A stretch of DNA of 25,761 bases, taken from Tychonema litorale BBK16 (GTDB lineage Bacteria > Cyanobacteriota > Cyanobacteriia > Cyanobacteriales > Microcoleaceae). Of the stretch, positions 1 to 7,852 are shown one piece after another. The stretch lies in contig NZ_JAKJHX010000081.1 in the NCBI RefSeq assembly GCF_021648855.1, positions 1 to 25,761 of the forward strand, in the 5' to 3' direction. The notes beneath the pieces were generated by a model. The model was not told the origin of the DNA, did no database searches, and was given only the letters and a program-made list of their open reading frames with translations. The position numbers and the translations under genes were made by a program. The stretch's first letter is position 1, and every line of letters starts with the position of its first letter.

Positions 1-52
1 CAGTCGATGAAGCGTCAAGAATCACCGCACTTTTAGGGCGGTGAGTATGTCA
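1..52 (+). mobile_element. Possible right end of an IS200/IS605-type element (tnpB tail plus end hairpin)
   Basis: The first 36 bases read in frame 1 as a short C-terminal tail (QSMKRQESPHF, stop at 34-36), which resembles the tails of cyanobacterial TnpB proteins. Overlapping it is a 7-bp hairpin (22-28 pairing with 38-44, loop of 9), followed by GTATGTCAA. A hairpin followed by a short ATGTCAA-like motif is the usual layout of IS200/IS605 right ends, and the same stretch forms the 3' part of the omega-RNA in TnpB elements. The rest of the element would lie left of the window, so this rests on a very short sequence. Frame 2 is also open to a stop at 42-44, so the tail frame is not certain. 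Confidence 0.4.
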
Positions 53-82
53 AAACTTCTGTCATACTCAACAGCACGAAGG

Positions 83-102
83 AATCTCAAGCAGAGATTT
101 TT
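83..102 (+). terminator. Weak hairpin with T-run
   Basis: A 6-bp stem (83-88 with 94-99, loop of 5) runs into five Ts at 98-102. It could stop transcripts leaving the putative element end before the DUF1868 gene. The stem is AT-rich and short, so termination is only a possibility. Confidence 0.25.
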
Positions 103-181
103 CGTTCTGGACGCGCAAGTCCTAACAATTTTCAAGTTGGGTAAGTGCCCAAAGCTATTAATTAGCACGAGGAAATGGAGA

Positions 182-967
182 TTGGACGATACTTATCAAG
201 CTTATGTAAATCGGGTAGCGCGAATGACGCTGCTGGACTCCTACAAGTCCCAGGTAGAGCACATTCAGGAATCACCCAAGTTTAAACTAGACGAAGCTGG
301 TGTCAAAGTTGCCGTGCCTTTTCCGGGCTATTCGGTGATTACGCCACCTGCCGGGGAAGATGCAGAAAATGCTGCACTTTATGCTAACTTGCACTCTTGT
401 CAACAACGGCTATTGCAGGAACTTCATCCGGGTTCCTTGATCGCATTACCTCCCGATAGTTTCCATGTAACTGTGGCAGATTTGATTTGGAGTAGTGCTT
501 TTCAGGATGCCTCGGATAAAAATCCTGAATTTGAGCTGCAATTGCGATCGCACATGACCGATCGTTTTGCCACCTCAAAAACTGTCCAAGCGGGCAAGCC
601 TCCAATTCGTTGGATAGTGCTGGGCTTTATGGTGATGACTAGAGCTATAGGTGTTTGTGTTGCACCGACGGATGAAAACTCTTACAAGCAAATTCTAGAG
701 TTGCGCCGATCGATCTATCAAAATCCCGATTTAATTGGTTTGGGAATTGAGCAGCAATATCACTTTACGGCACACATGACCCTGGGCTATTTTGGGGACA
801 CCGGGCCGAACTTAGACCGTTCTCGCCTGTGCGCTTTGCTGTCTGAGTTGAACGAACAATGGCTGGATACGCCGCAAGAACTGTCCATACACCGAGCCGA
901 ATTGCGGAAGTTTGACGACATGAACCGCTATTATCGGGAACCAGACTGGCCTGTTTTTGAATTTTAA
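182..967 (+). CDS. DUF1868 family protein, 2H-phosphoesterase-like
   Basis: The protein is about 261 residues from the TTG at 182. Two H-x-T motifs mark the 2H phosphoesterase fold: HVT at residues 95-97 and HMT at 198-200, the second inside HFTAHMTLGYF. Family members act on cyclic or 2',3'-phosphate-type bonds in RNA or nucleotides, but the substrate of DUF1868 proteins is not known to me. The frame stays open upstream to a GTG at 41 and ATG at 47, but that extension runs through the putative IS end. Family-like sequence begins at DDTYQAYVNRVARMTL, so I prefer TTG 182, with GAGG at 170-173 as ribosome site. The IS end may have separated the gene from its original promoter. The family call is fairly sure and the start less so. 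Confidence 0.75.
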   Translation: MDDTYQAYVNRVARMTLLDSYKSQVEHIQESPKFKLDEAGVKVAVPFPGYSVITPPAGEDAENAALYANLHSCQQRLLQELHPGSLIALPPDSFHVTVADLIWSSAFQDASDKNPEFELQLRSHMTDRFATSKTVQAGKPPIRWIVLGFMVMTRAIGVCVAPTDENSYKQILELRRSIYQNPDLIGLGIEQQYHFTAHMTLGYFGDTGPNLDRSRLCALLSELNEQWLDTPQELSIHRAELRKFDDMNRYYREPDWPVFEF

Positions 968-986
968 GTAAGGAAGAGAAGAAATT

Positions 987-1073
987 AGGAAACGGCAGTG
1001 CCGTTTCCCTACAATTAATCTGGTGTAGGGACACGGCACTGCCGTTTCCTCTATCTCATTCCGGCGCTTGGTC
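987..1073. repeat. Bipartite palindromic repeat, family A copy 1
   Basis: Two 27-bp arms (987-1013 and 1024-1050) are inverted copies with one mismatch, around a 10-bp spacer. Each arm is itself palindromic around GGCAGTGCC, so the element can fold as one long hairpin or as two. A tail (CTATCTCATTCCGG, then CGCTTGGTC) follows and recurs in other copies. It fills the gap between the DUF1868 gene and the cbiET remnant. Confidence 0.85.
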
Positions 1074-1144
1074 AAAAAAGTCAAGTAAAAAAAATATAAT
1101 TAACAACGAAAAATTAGCTAGTCTAGTTTTTTTATTTTTATAAA

Positions 1145-2042
1145 GTGACAGTACACGTCGTTGGTATCGGTTTAGATGGAGCTGCTGGGCTAAGTGCATC
1201 GGCACGGCAGGTTGTAGAAATGGCCGCTCTGCTAATAGGGAGCGATCGCCATTTGAGCTATTTTCCACAGCAATCCTGCGAGTGCTGGGTATTGGAAGAT
1301 TTGACAGCCGCAATTCTGGAAATTCGGCGTTGGCTGGCAATAAATACGAATTTAGAGCCAAATGGAGAGACTTTTGAGTGTGGTGGTGATGCTACGAGTT
1401 TCGGGGATGCCGATAGTGGAATGTTGGGATTTGGAAAAGTTGCCTTTGTTGGGTGTACCGGATGCGGCTTTTATCGGTTGTGGCGATCGCCCCGGTTTGA
1501 CTGTGGAACGCGAATTGCGGGTGTTAGTGTTGGGGCAATTGGCTTTGCAATCGGGACAGGTGGTTTGGGATGTGGGTGCTGGGAATGGTGCTGTGTCGAT
1601 CGAAGTTGCTCGTTTATTCCCGCAGTCTCAGGTTTATGCGATCGAACAAACGGTTTCTGGTATTTCGGCGATCGAGTTCAACGGCGCTCGTTTTGGGTTG
1701 CAAAATCTGTTCTCGATTCGTGGCACCGCCCCGGAAATCCTGCACCGATTGCGTCCTCCAAACCGGATTTTCATTGGTTGTCGTGGGGCAGGGTTGACTA
1801 AAATTTTGGGTGTTTGCGCCCTGCGGCTGCTCCCTGGAGGTTCGATGGTGCTAGTTTTGGATGTTTTGGAGGATGTTGCTACTGTGTTGAGCTGGATTGG
1901 CGATCGGGTGCGCCGGGAACCGTACTGGAGTTATCGAATTTTGCAAGTGCAGTTATCGCGTTCTTTGTTGGCGGGGGATGTGACTCGTTTTGTTCCGTTG
2001 TGCCCGGTTTCGATGATTACGATCGATCGGCTGTTGGATTAA
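1145..2042 (+). pseudogene. cbiET: Broken cbiET (precorrin-6Y C5,15-methyltransferase), internal deletion and frame change
   Basis: The GTG at 1145 opens a CbiE-like N-terminus (VHVVGIGLDGAAGLSASARQ, then LIGSDRHLSYFP). After about residue 72 this frame loses resemblance and runs as unlikely Cys/Gly-rich sequence to 1801. From about 1362 another frame carries the linker LLSVVVMLRVSG and a CbiT methyltransferase domain with the SAM loop WDVGAGNGAVSIE, ending at 2042. The whole span is 299 codons, whereas fused CbiET/CobL proteins are about 400. The missing part is the CbiE core that normally holds the SGDPLFF-type motif. The loop where relatives have GGSGGNL reads GCRGAGL. The fused enzyme methylates C5 and C15 and decarboxylates the corrin ring. 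Here the CbiE half cannot work; a lone CbiT could survive if translated from an internal start. No other cobalamin gene is in the window. A TATAAT lies at 1095-1100, with no clear -35 or Shine-Dalgarno. Confidence 0.75.
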
Positions 2043-2110
2043 TGCAGGATTTTTGACCAAGAATTTCTTGATGGTACCCGCCACGTGATTTATCCTCTGT
2101 TGCAATACAG

Positions 2111-2210
2111 TACATTCAATATCCCCCTAGGGAAACGACACTGCCGTCTCCTCATTTCGGCACATTCAATATCCCCGTAGGGAAACGGCACTGCTGTGTC
2201 CTCATTTCGG
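2111..2210. repeat. Tandem 50-bp duplication of a family A arm
   Basis: Positions 2111-2160 and 2161-2210 are direct repeats differing at 5 of 50 positions. Each holds one family A palindrome (TAGGGAAACGRCACTGC core) and ends TCCTCATTTCGG. The second is followed by CTTTTGGTCA, like the tail of copy 1. The duplication occupies the middle of the 390-bp gap 2043-2433, which otherwise shows only the CRP-like site below and no gene. Confidence 0.85.
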
Positions 2211-2248
2211 CTTTTGGTCATAATATTTTACTGAAAAATTCCAAGTTC

Positions 2249-2264
2249 TGTGATTGCGATCACT
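2249..2264. promoter_or_regulatory. CRP-like palindromic site
   Basis: TGTGA, six bases, TCACT matches TGTGA-N6-TCACA at 9 of 10 fixed positions. That is the consensus of cAMP-receptor-type regulators, including cyanobacterial SYCRP1. It lies about 180 bp upstream of the GAF histidine kinase start. I found no convincing -35/-10 pair at a fixed distance, so function is inferred from the palindrome alone. Confidence 0.4.
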
Positions 2265-2442
2265 CGATAGATAAATTTGAATCACAAAAAATTTTTGTTA
2301 TGATCACAGACTGAAATAGGAAACATCACAGGTTTGGGAGAGGGGTGTCACCAAGCAGTGAGCATAAAAGCTGGATAATGTTAGCTTCTAACCTTACATC
2401 GATCGCACACTCAACAATCTTAAAATACAAGGCTTGGCAGCC

Positions 2443-4638
2443 ATGACCAATTATCAGGGAAGTCAAGACTGTGAGCCGATCGACCGATCGCCCTCAGAGT
2501 CTTGTACATTGCATCTACAACAAATCACAGAACCAGCATCAGTCCAAAAATTTCTGGATCGAATCATGCACTACCAGGTCGATCCTGCTCAAATCGGGGG
2601 GCAAATTTACAAAATAATCGCGACGAGTTCCGATGGAGAAACACTGCTGCAAATAGCCAACACTTTAGGAGCAGCTTGTCAAGCAGACTACTGTTTTGTT
2701 ACTGCCGTAACTGACAATCAAATCGCAATTCCGAATGCTGGGTGGCGCATTTTGAGCGATCGAACAAATTCCACATTTGTTTCTGATGCCACAGTGGGCT
2801 TAACCGAAATAACAAGATTAAACTCGCCCTTAAGCTTGATCGAACATCCCATTTTCGCAAATTTACTCGCAGACGGCGAGACGATCGCAATTTCGGACAT
2901 AGATGAGCAGACAACAAACACCCCCAACCCCCTGACACCCCCCCTTCCTTTCCGGGCAATTTTGGCATCCCCAGTACGATTTGGTGGCGCTATCAATGGC
3001 ATGATTATGCTTGGCAAATGGCAACCCCACCAGTGGTCTACCACTTCCCAACAGTGTATAGAGCTAGCCTCAGATGCGATCGCCTCCGCCATTGCTCACA
3101 TTCAAAAAAATCAAGAAATTACCAACCTAAACCAACAATTACAGCAACAAGCTAAACATAAAAATCTCCTCAGCAGCGTTGCCAAAGAGATAAATACAAA
3201 TTCAGAAATCCATGAAATTTTGCAGCAAGTAATTGAAAGTACCGCCGACATCCTAGAAGTAGATAGAGTTCAAATCTTGCTATTGAAATATACAGGTCAA
3301 CCATTAAAACCGCGCTCTTCAAATCAAACACCCAAAACAAAGGTCGAATTAATTTGCGAATATAGCCGTAAAGAATATCAAAGTAAACAGTCAATCAAAC
3401 AAAATATTTCCGAAAAACAAAACTCGAAAACTACAAAAAACAACCAAGACAAAACTGCTAATTCCAAATCCAAAATACCCAATGCAAAATCAAATAATTA
3501 TCCTGCTTTTTGGATATCAGAATCTAGTTTATGCCAACAAGCATTCAACAGCGCACCCAAACCCTTAGCCATTTCTGATGCAGGTGAATTAATTAGCAAT
3601 CAACAGCAGAAGTCCGCAGAAATTTTAAATCTCCAAGACAGTCGCGCCCTGCTTTTGCTTCCTCTGGTGAGTGTGAGAGAGGCAGACACCGTGTTGGGGT
3701 TCATAGTTTTGCAACACTCCTCGCCCCGCACTTGGGGCCCCGAAGAATTGGACGACGTAGAATTAGTCGCAACTCAAGTCAGCACAGCTATTATCCAAAA
3801 TCAGACCATCAAGGACTTGCAAGCTCTTGTCAAGGACAGCATGAGTCAGTTGGAGCAAAGTCTAGATATCCAAGGACAGTTATATGAGCAATCTGCCAAT
3901 CAACTAGAGCAACTCCGAAAGTGGAAACAGATAAAAGACGATTTTCTTGATTGCGTAAATCATGAATTGCGAACTCCTTTAACAATTATGAAGCTGGCGA
4001 TTGTGATGCTAAAACAAGCTGAACAGCCGCTGGAAAGTCGGGCTAAGTATCTAGATATTTTAGAGCAGAAGTGTTTGCAGGAAATTGGTCTGATTGAGGA
4101 TTTGCTAGCGGTAAAACAGTTTGAGTCTCAGCAAGTTCCTATTTGTCTACTCCCGATCAATATCAAGTATTTAATTCAAGATTTCGCTAGGGATTTTGAG
4201 AAAAAGTGGGAACATAGGGGATTAGCTCTAATGGTTGAGTTGCCACAGTCATTATCTGCATTGGAAAGCGATCGGGACAGCCTCAATCGTATTTTGCTAG
4301 AACTACTGGTGAATGCTGGCAAACACTCGGCTTTTGGAACTACGATAGTTTTGCACGTGTCTGAAGTAGCCGACGGTATTGTCGTGAGTGTCTCTAATTT
4401 GGGGCGCGGTATTTTTGCAGATGATTTGCCACACATCTTTGACAAGTTCTATCGTGGTACTGGTGTTGCTCACGAAGTTATCCCTGGCATGGGTTTGGGT
4501 CTGGCTTTGGTAAAGTATTTAGTAAAACACTTGAATGGTACTATTGAGGTTGATAGCTGTCCGTCAGAGAACTCTGAAGATGATGAATTGTGGCGTACAT
4601 CTTTTACTCTGACTCTGCCAGTTTTGAATCATCGGTAA
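2443..4638 (+). CDS. GAF-domain sensor histidine kinase
   Basis: This is a soluble sensor kinase of about 731 residues. Two GAF-like regions (about 45-220 and 235-455) precede a coiled coil (about 455-495). The HisKA dimerisation helix carries VNHELRTPL with phospho-acceptor His507. The ATPase domain shows an N box (LLVNAGKHS), FDKFYRG, and a G2 loop (GMGLGLALVKYL). The second GAF is interrupted by a polar Lys/Asn/Ser/Gln-rich stretch of roughly 70 residues (about 290-355), probably disordered. There is no receiver domain, so the partner regulator is elsewhere. The frame also allows a TTG at 2434; the ATG at 2443 is chosen for codon preference. There are no bilin-specific motifs I can name, so the GAF ligand is unknown. 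Confidence 0.85.
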   Translation: MTNYQGSQDCEPIDRSPSESCTLHLQQITEPASVQKFLDRIMHYQVDPAQIGGQIYKIIATSSDGETLLQIANTLGAACQADYCFVTAVTDNQIAIPNAGWRILSDRTNSTFVSDATVGLTEITRLNSPLSLIEHPIFANLLADGETIAISDIDEQTTNTPNPLTPPLPFRAILASPVRFGGAINGMIMLGKWQPHQWSTTSQQCIELASDAIASAIAHIQKNQEITNLNQQLQQQAKHKNLLSSVAKEINTNSEIHEILQQVIESTADILEVDRVQILLLKYTGQPLKPRSSNQTPKTKVELICEYSRKEYQSKQSIKQNISEKQNSKTTKNNQDKTANSKSKIPNAKSNNYPAFWISESSLCQQAFNSAPKPLAISDAGELISNQQQKSAEILNLQDSRALLLLPLVSVREADTVLGFIVLQHSSPRTWGPEELDDVELVATQVSTAIIQNQTIKDLQALVKDSMSQLEQSLDIQGQLYEQSANQLEQLRKWKQIKDDFLDCVNHELRTPLTIMKLAIVMLKQAEQPLESRAKYLDILEQKCLQEIGLIEDLLAVKQFESQQVPICLLPINIKYLIQDFARDFEKKWEHRGLALMVELPQSLSALESDRDSLNRILLELLVNAGKHSAFGTTIVLHVSEVADGIVVSVSNLGRGIFADDLPHIFDKFYRGTGVAHEVIPGMGLGLALVKYLVKHLNGTIEVDSCPSENSEDDELWRTSFTLTLPVLNHR

Positions 4639-4654
4639 AACTGGAAATGTATCA

Positions 4655-4823
4655 GTTGACGGTTGACAGTTGACCCTTCGACCCTTCGACCCTTCGACTA
4701 CGCTCAGGGCGACGCTCCGGTGGCTGACGGCGCTCCGCTCAGGGCACCGCAGTTGACAGTAGTCGGTGAACAGCGAACAGCGAACAGTCAACTGTCAACT
4801 GTCAACAGTCAACTGTCAACAGC
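4655..4823. repeat. Short tandem repeat arrays (heptamers and octamers)
   Basis: This gap is almost entirely repeats. Three GTTGACN heptamers (4655-4675) run into three CCCTTCGA octamers (4674-4697). A GC-rich segment with CGCTCAGGGCGACGCTCCGG follows. Eight in-register heptamers of the GAACAGC/CAACTGT/CAACAGT type (4768-4823) then end three bases before the TTG at 4827. The left GTTGAC units are reverse complements of the right GTCAAC units, so the flanks can pair. No gene is visible here. Confidence 0.9.
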
Positions 4824-4841
4824 AATTTGATCGCCCATATT

Positions 4842-6521
4842 ATGCTCACAAAAGCTGCACCAAAGACCCTGCGTTGGCAACGTTCTCAATATTCGCCCCT
4901 AGCACGACAAATAGATGTTTTTGCCGCGGCTGCAAAATTTATATTTTGCTTGTGGTGGGATGGACTGCTGCAAAATAAATCTGCCCATACTAGAAGAATT
5001 CGCGCTCATTGGTTGGTTAATACTTTGTTGGATTTGGGCCCGACTTTTATTAAAATCGGGCAGTCTCTCTCGACTAGAGCTGATTTGTTGCCCCTTGAGT
5101 ACGTCAAGGAACTGGAACAATTACAGGATCGGGTACCTGAATTTAGTTCCGAAGAGGCGATCGCCCTTGTAGAATCAGAATTGGGCAAAGATATCTATGC
5201 CTTGTATCGTGATTTTGACCCATTTCCGATCGCAGCGGCAAGTCTCGGACAGGTTCACAAAGCTAGATTGCACACCGGAGAAGACGTAGTTGTCAAGGTG
5301 CAGCGTCCCGGATTGGAAAAATTATTTGACTTGGATGTAAAAGCGGTTCGCCAAGTAATGAATTTATGTAATAACTATTTTCCTTGGATTCGCAAATACG
5401 ACTTGGAATCTATTTATCATGAGTTTTTTAAGATTTTATATCAAGAAATTGACTATATACAAGAAGGTAAGAATTCCGATCGCTTTGGCGCTAATTTTCA
5501 AGAATTTCCCCGAATTATTGTCCCAAAAGTCTATTGGCAATACACTACCAAGAAAGTGCTAACTGTACAATATGCTCCCGGCATCAAAGTGGACGACCGG
5601 ATTAGTTTAGAGGCGATTGGAGTAGATATTTCTAAACTCAATCAACTCGGAATTTGTTGTTACTTAAAACAGTTGTTACTCGATGGTTTTTTTCAAGCTG
5701 ATCCCCATCCAGGAAATTTAGCCGTTACTGAAGATGGTAGCTTAATTTTTTATGATTTTGGGATGATGGCAGAGGTCAAGTCCCTGGCAAAAGACGAGAT
5801 GGTGAAGACTTTTTTTGCTGTAATGAGAAAGGATACTGATGAGGTACTGGATACTTTAATTGCGATCGGCTTAGTTGATCCAATGCCGGATATGATGCCA
5901 GTGCGCCGACTGATTACTTTTTTGTTGGATAAGTTTATTGATAAGCCGATCGACTTTCAGGCCTTTAATGAAATCAAAAACGAACTTTACATCATGTTCG
6001 AGCAGCAACCGTTTCGCCTACCTGGACAAATGATGTTTATTGTCAAGTCATTGACGACTCTCGACGGCATTGCTAGAACTCTCGATCCAGACTACAATTT
6101 CTTAGCATCAGCTCAGCCTTTTGTCAAGAGTATTGCTATCAGTAAAGGTCGGGGTAATACGGTGGGAGAACTAGCAAGGCAAGCGCGAGATTTTATTAGA
6201 TATAAGTTGCAGCAGCCCAGCAAATCGGAAGTTTTGTTCAAACGTTTAGAGCAGCGGATTCAAGATGGCGAGTTGCAAATTAGAGTGCGGAACATAGAGA
6301 ACGAACGCGCCCTGAAACGCATCAATTTAGCCTTAAAAACTCTGATTTATGCCTGTTTTACTGGTTTTGTGTTGCTGACTGGGACAGTGCTGCTGGTAGG
6401 CGGATATCGCAGGGAAGCGATGGCTGCTTTCGGTTTGTCAGGATTCGGTAGTTTGTTTTTGCTCCATTCTTTTTTAGATTTGTTTATCAAAGAAAAACTT
6501 GATAAAATAGTTGAAAAATAA
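4842..6521 (+). CDS. ABC1/UbiB-family kinase-like protein
   Basis: About 559 residues. The family marks are all present: KIGQ at 71-74, the Ala-rich nucleotide loop AAASLGQVH (131-139), the lysine in VVVKVQRPG (K152), DPHPGNL (287-293) and a DFG at 305-307. Two membrane helices close the protein (about 505-555), as in UbiB/ADCK relatives. The family has atypical ATPase/kinase activity and supports quinone or prenyl-lipid metabolism; in cyanobacteria that would mean plastoquinone or tocopherol (inference). An ATG at 4842 and a TTG at 4827 are both possible starts. Neither has a Shine-Dalgarno, because the heptamer array occupies the leader. The gene ends convergently with the minus-strand kinase operon, 44 bp away, and that gap holds nothing notable. 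Confidence 0.85.
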   Translation: MLTKAAPKTLRWQRSQYSPLARQIDVFAAAAKFIFCLWWDGLLQNKSAHTRRIRAHWLVNTLLDLGPTFIKIGQSLSTRADLLPLEYVKELEQLQDRVPEFSSEEAIALVESELGKDIYALYRDFDPFPIAAASLGQVHKARLHTGEDVVVKVQRPGLEKLFDLDVKAVRQVMNLCNNYFPWIRKYDLESIYHEFFKILYQEIDYIQEGKNSDRFGANFQEFPRIIVPKVYWQYTTKKVLTVQYAPGIKVDDRISLEAIGVDISKLNQLGICCYLKQLLLDGFFQADPHPGNLAVTEDGSLIFYDFGMMAEVKSLAKDEMVKTFFAVMRKDTDEVLDTLIAIGLVDPMPDMMPVRRLITFLLDKFIDKPIDFQAFNEIKNELYIMFEQQPFRLPGQMMFIVKSLTTLDGIARTLDPDYNFLASAQPFVKSIAISKGRGNTVGELARQARDFIRYKLQQPSKSEVLFKRLEQRIQDGELQIRVRNIENERALKRINLALKTLIYACFTGFVLLTGTVLLVGGYRREAMAAFGLSGFGSLFLLHSFLDLFIKEKLDKIVEK

Positions 6522-6565
6522 TACATTCCAGATTTTGCAAAAAAGTCAGAAGTCGATGTAGAAAT

Positions 6566-7849
6566 TCATTCCAAACTGTTGCAAGGAAGCACGATCGCAA
6601 ATTCCGTCCCTTTTCCCAGTTCAGAATTGACCTCGATCGCCCCATGATGCTTTTCTACCACAATCTGCCACGCGATTGCCAAACCCAATCCCGTGCCTTT
6701 CCCCACAGCTTTCGTGGTAAATAAGTGATCGAAAATTTGGTGCTTTATTGATTCGCTCATTCCGATCCCATTATCTTTAATCCGAATTACGATAGATTTT
6801 TCATCTTCAGAAACGGCTGTTGTAATCAAAATTTGATTCGGATTTGCTTGAATCTCCTGATAACTGCGTCCAAAATCAGAGTCTTCTAGAGCATCAATAG
6901 CATTAGCTAAAAAGTTCATAAATACCTGATTGAGTTGTCCGGCAAAACATTCAATCGCAGGTAAGTTGCCGTAATTTTTCAGGACTTCAATCGGCGGGCG
7001 AAATTCCGAAGCTTTCAGACGGTGTTTGAGAATTAAGATAGTGCTGTCAATTCCTTCGTGGATCTTAAAAGGCAAAGGGCGATCGCTATCAGCCCTCGAA
7101 AACGTCCGCAAACTCGTACTTACGTCCTTAATCCGCTTCACTCCTTCTTTCATAGAATCAACTAATTTTGGCAAATCTTCTCGGATGTATTCCAAGTCTA
7201 TCTGCTCCATTTCTAATGTAATTTCATCATCAGACTGGGGATATTTTTTTTCATACAGATCGATCAGCCCAAACAAACCATTGATGTAATCTAATGCCGG
7301 CTGAATATTACCACTAAGGAAACCAACAGGGTTATTAATTTCGTGGGCGATACCCGCTACTAAGTTGCCTAAAGCGGACATTTTTTCCCTTTGAATTAGT
7401 TGGAGTTGAGAAGCTTGTAACTCAGCATTTTTTTGAGAAACCTGTTGTTCTAAATTGTGAGTCAAGAAACGTAACTGCAAATGAGTTTTTACCCGCGCTA
7501 ACACTTCTCGTTCTTGAAAAGGTTTGGTAATATAATCTACCGCACCAACTTCAAACCCTTTAATCTTGCTTTCTGCATCAGACAAAGCAGTCATAAAAAT
7601 CACCGGAATATCACAGGTTTTGGGATTAGCTTTGAGCCGCACACAGGTTTCAAACCCGTCTATTCCCGGCATCATCACATCCAGCAAAATCAGATCGGGC
7701 GATCGCCTTTCAAGCTGTTTTAGGGCGCGCTCACCGCTGGTAGCAATTGCCACAGTGTAACCCGCATCACTCAACGCTTCGGAAATCACATCCAGATTTG
7801 TCGGCGTATCATCAACAATCAAAATTAAGCCAGTTAAATTTGCGTTCAT
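6566..7849 (-). CDS. Receiver domain-histidine kinase protein
   Basis: 427 residues. An N-terminal receiver (1-125) carries the acidic pair DD at 13-14, phospho-acceptor Asp57 in LILLDVMMPGIDG, and the switch Thr/Lys in FMTALSD and TKPF. A coiled coil (about 125-155) leads to a HisKA with GIAHEINNPVGF (His169), then an ATPase domain with FLANAIDALED, DNGIGM and GKGTGLGLAIA. There is no membrane segment, so it is cytoplasmic and probably works as a phosphorelay partner of the two upstream kinases. It is the last gene of the operon; its ATG lies 3 bases after the stop of the preceding gene with no Shine-Dalgarno, suggesting translational coupling. Its kinase core is nearly identical, also in DNA, to that of the gene ending at 10637. 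Confidence 0.9.
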   Translation of the reverse strand: MNANLTGLILIVDDTPTNLDVISEALSDAGYTVAIATSGERALKQLERRSPDLILLDVMMPGIDGFETCVRLKANPKTCDIPVIFMTALSDAESKIKGFEVGAVDYITKPFQEREVLARVKTHLQLRFLTHNLEQQVSQKNAELQASQLQLIQREKMSALGNLVAGIAHEINNPVGFLSGNIQPALDYINGLFGLIDLYEKKYPQSDDEITLEMEQIDLEYIREDLPKLVDSMKEGVKRIKDVSTSLRTFSRADSDRPLPFKIHEGIDSTILILKHRLKASEFRPPIEVLKNYGNLPAIECFAGQLNQVFMNFLANAIDALEDSDFGRSYQEIQANPNQILITTAVSEDEKSIVIRIKDNGIGMSESIKHQIFDHLFTTKAVGKGTGLGLAIAWQIVVEKHHGAIEVNSELGKGTEFAIVLPCNSLE

Positions 7850-7852
7850 TAT

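Noticed and set aside
1362..1801. Programmed frameshift joining CbiE and CbiT
   Set aside because: The central CbiE block is missing, so no frameshift would restore a full enzyme, and I see no convincing slippery site with a following structure.
1814..2056. 80-codon plus-strand frame overlapping the cbiT part
   Set aside because: Shadow of the CbiT frame with unlikely Gly/Cys/Phe-rich composition.
4655..4823. CRISPR-like array
   Set aside because: Units are 7-8 bp and contiguous with no spacers; these are short tandem repeats.
4766..4978. 70-codon plus-strand frame starting in the heptamer array
   Set aside because: Its start is translated repeat and its end a shadow of the UbiB-like gene in another frame.
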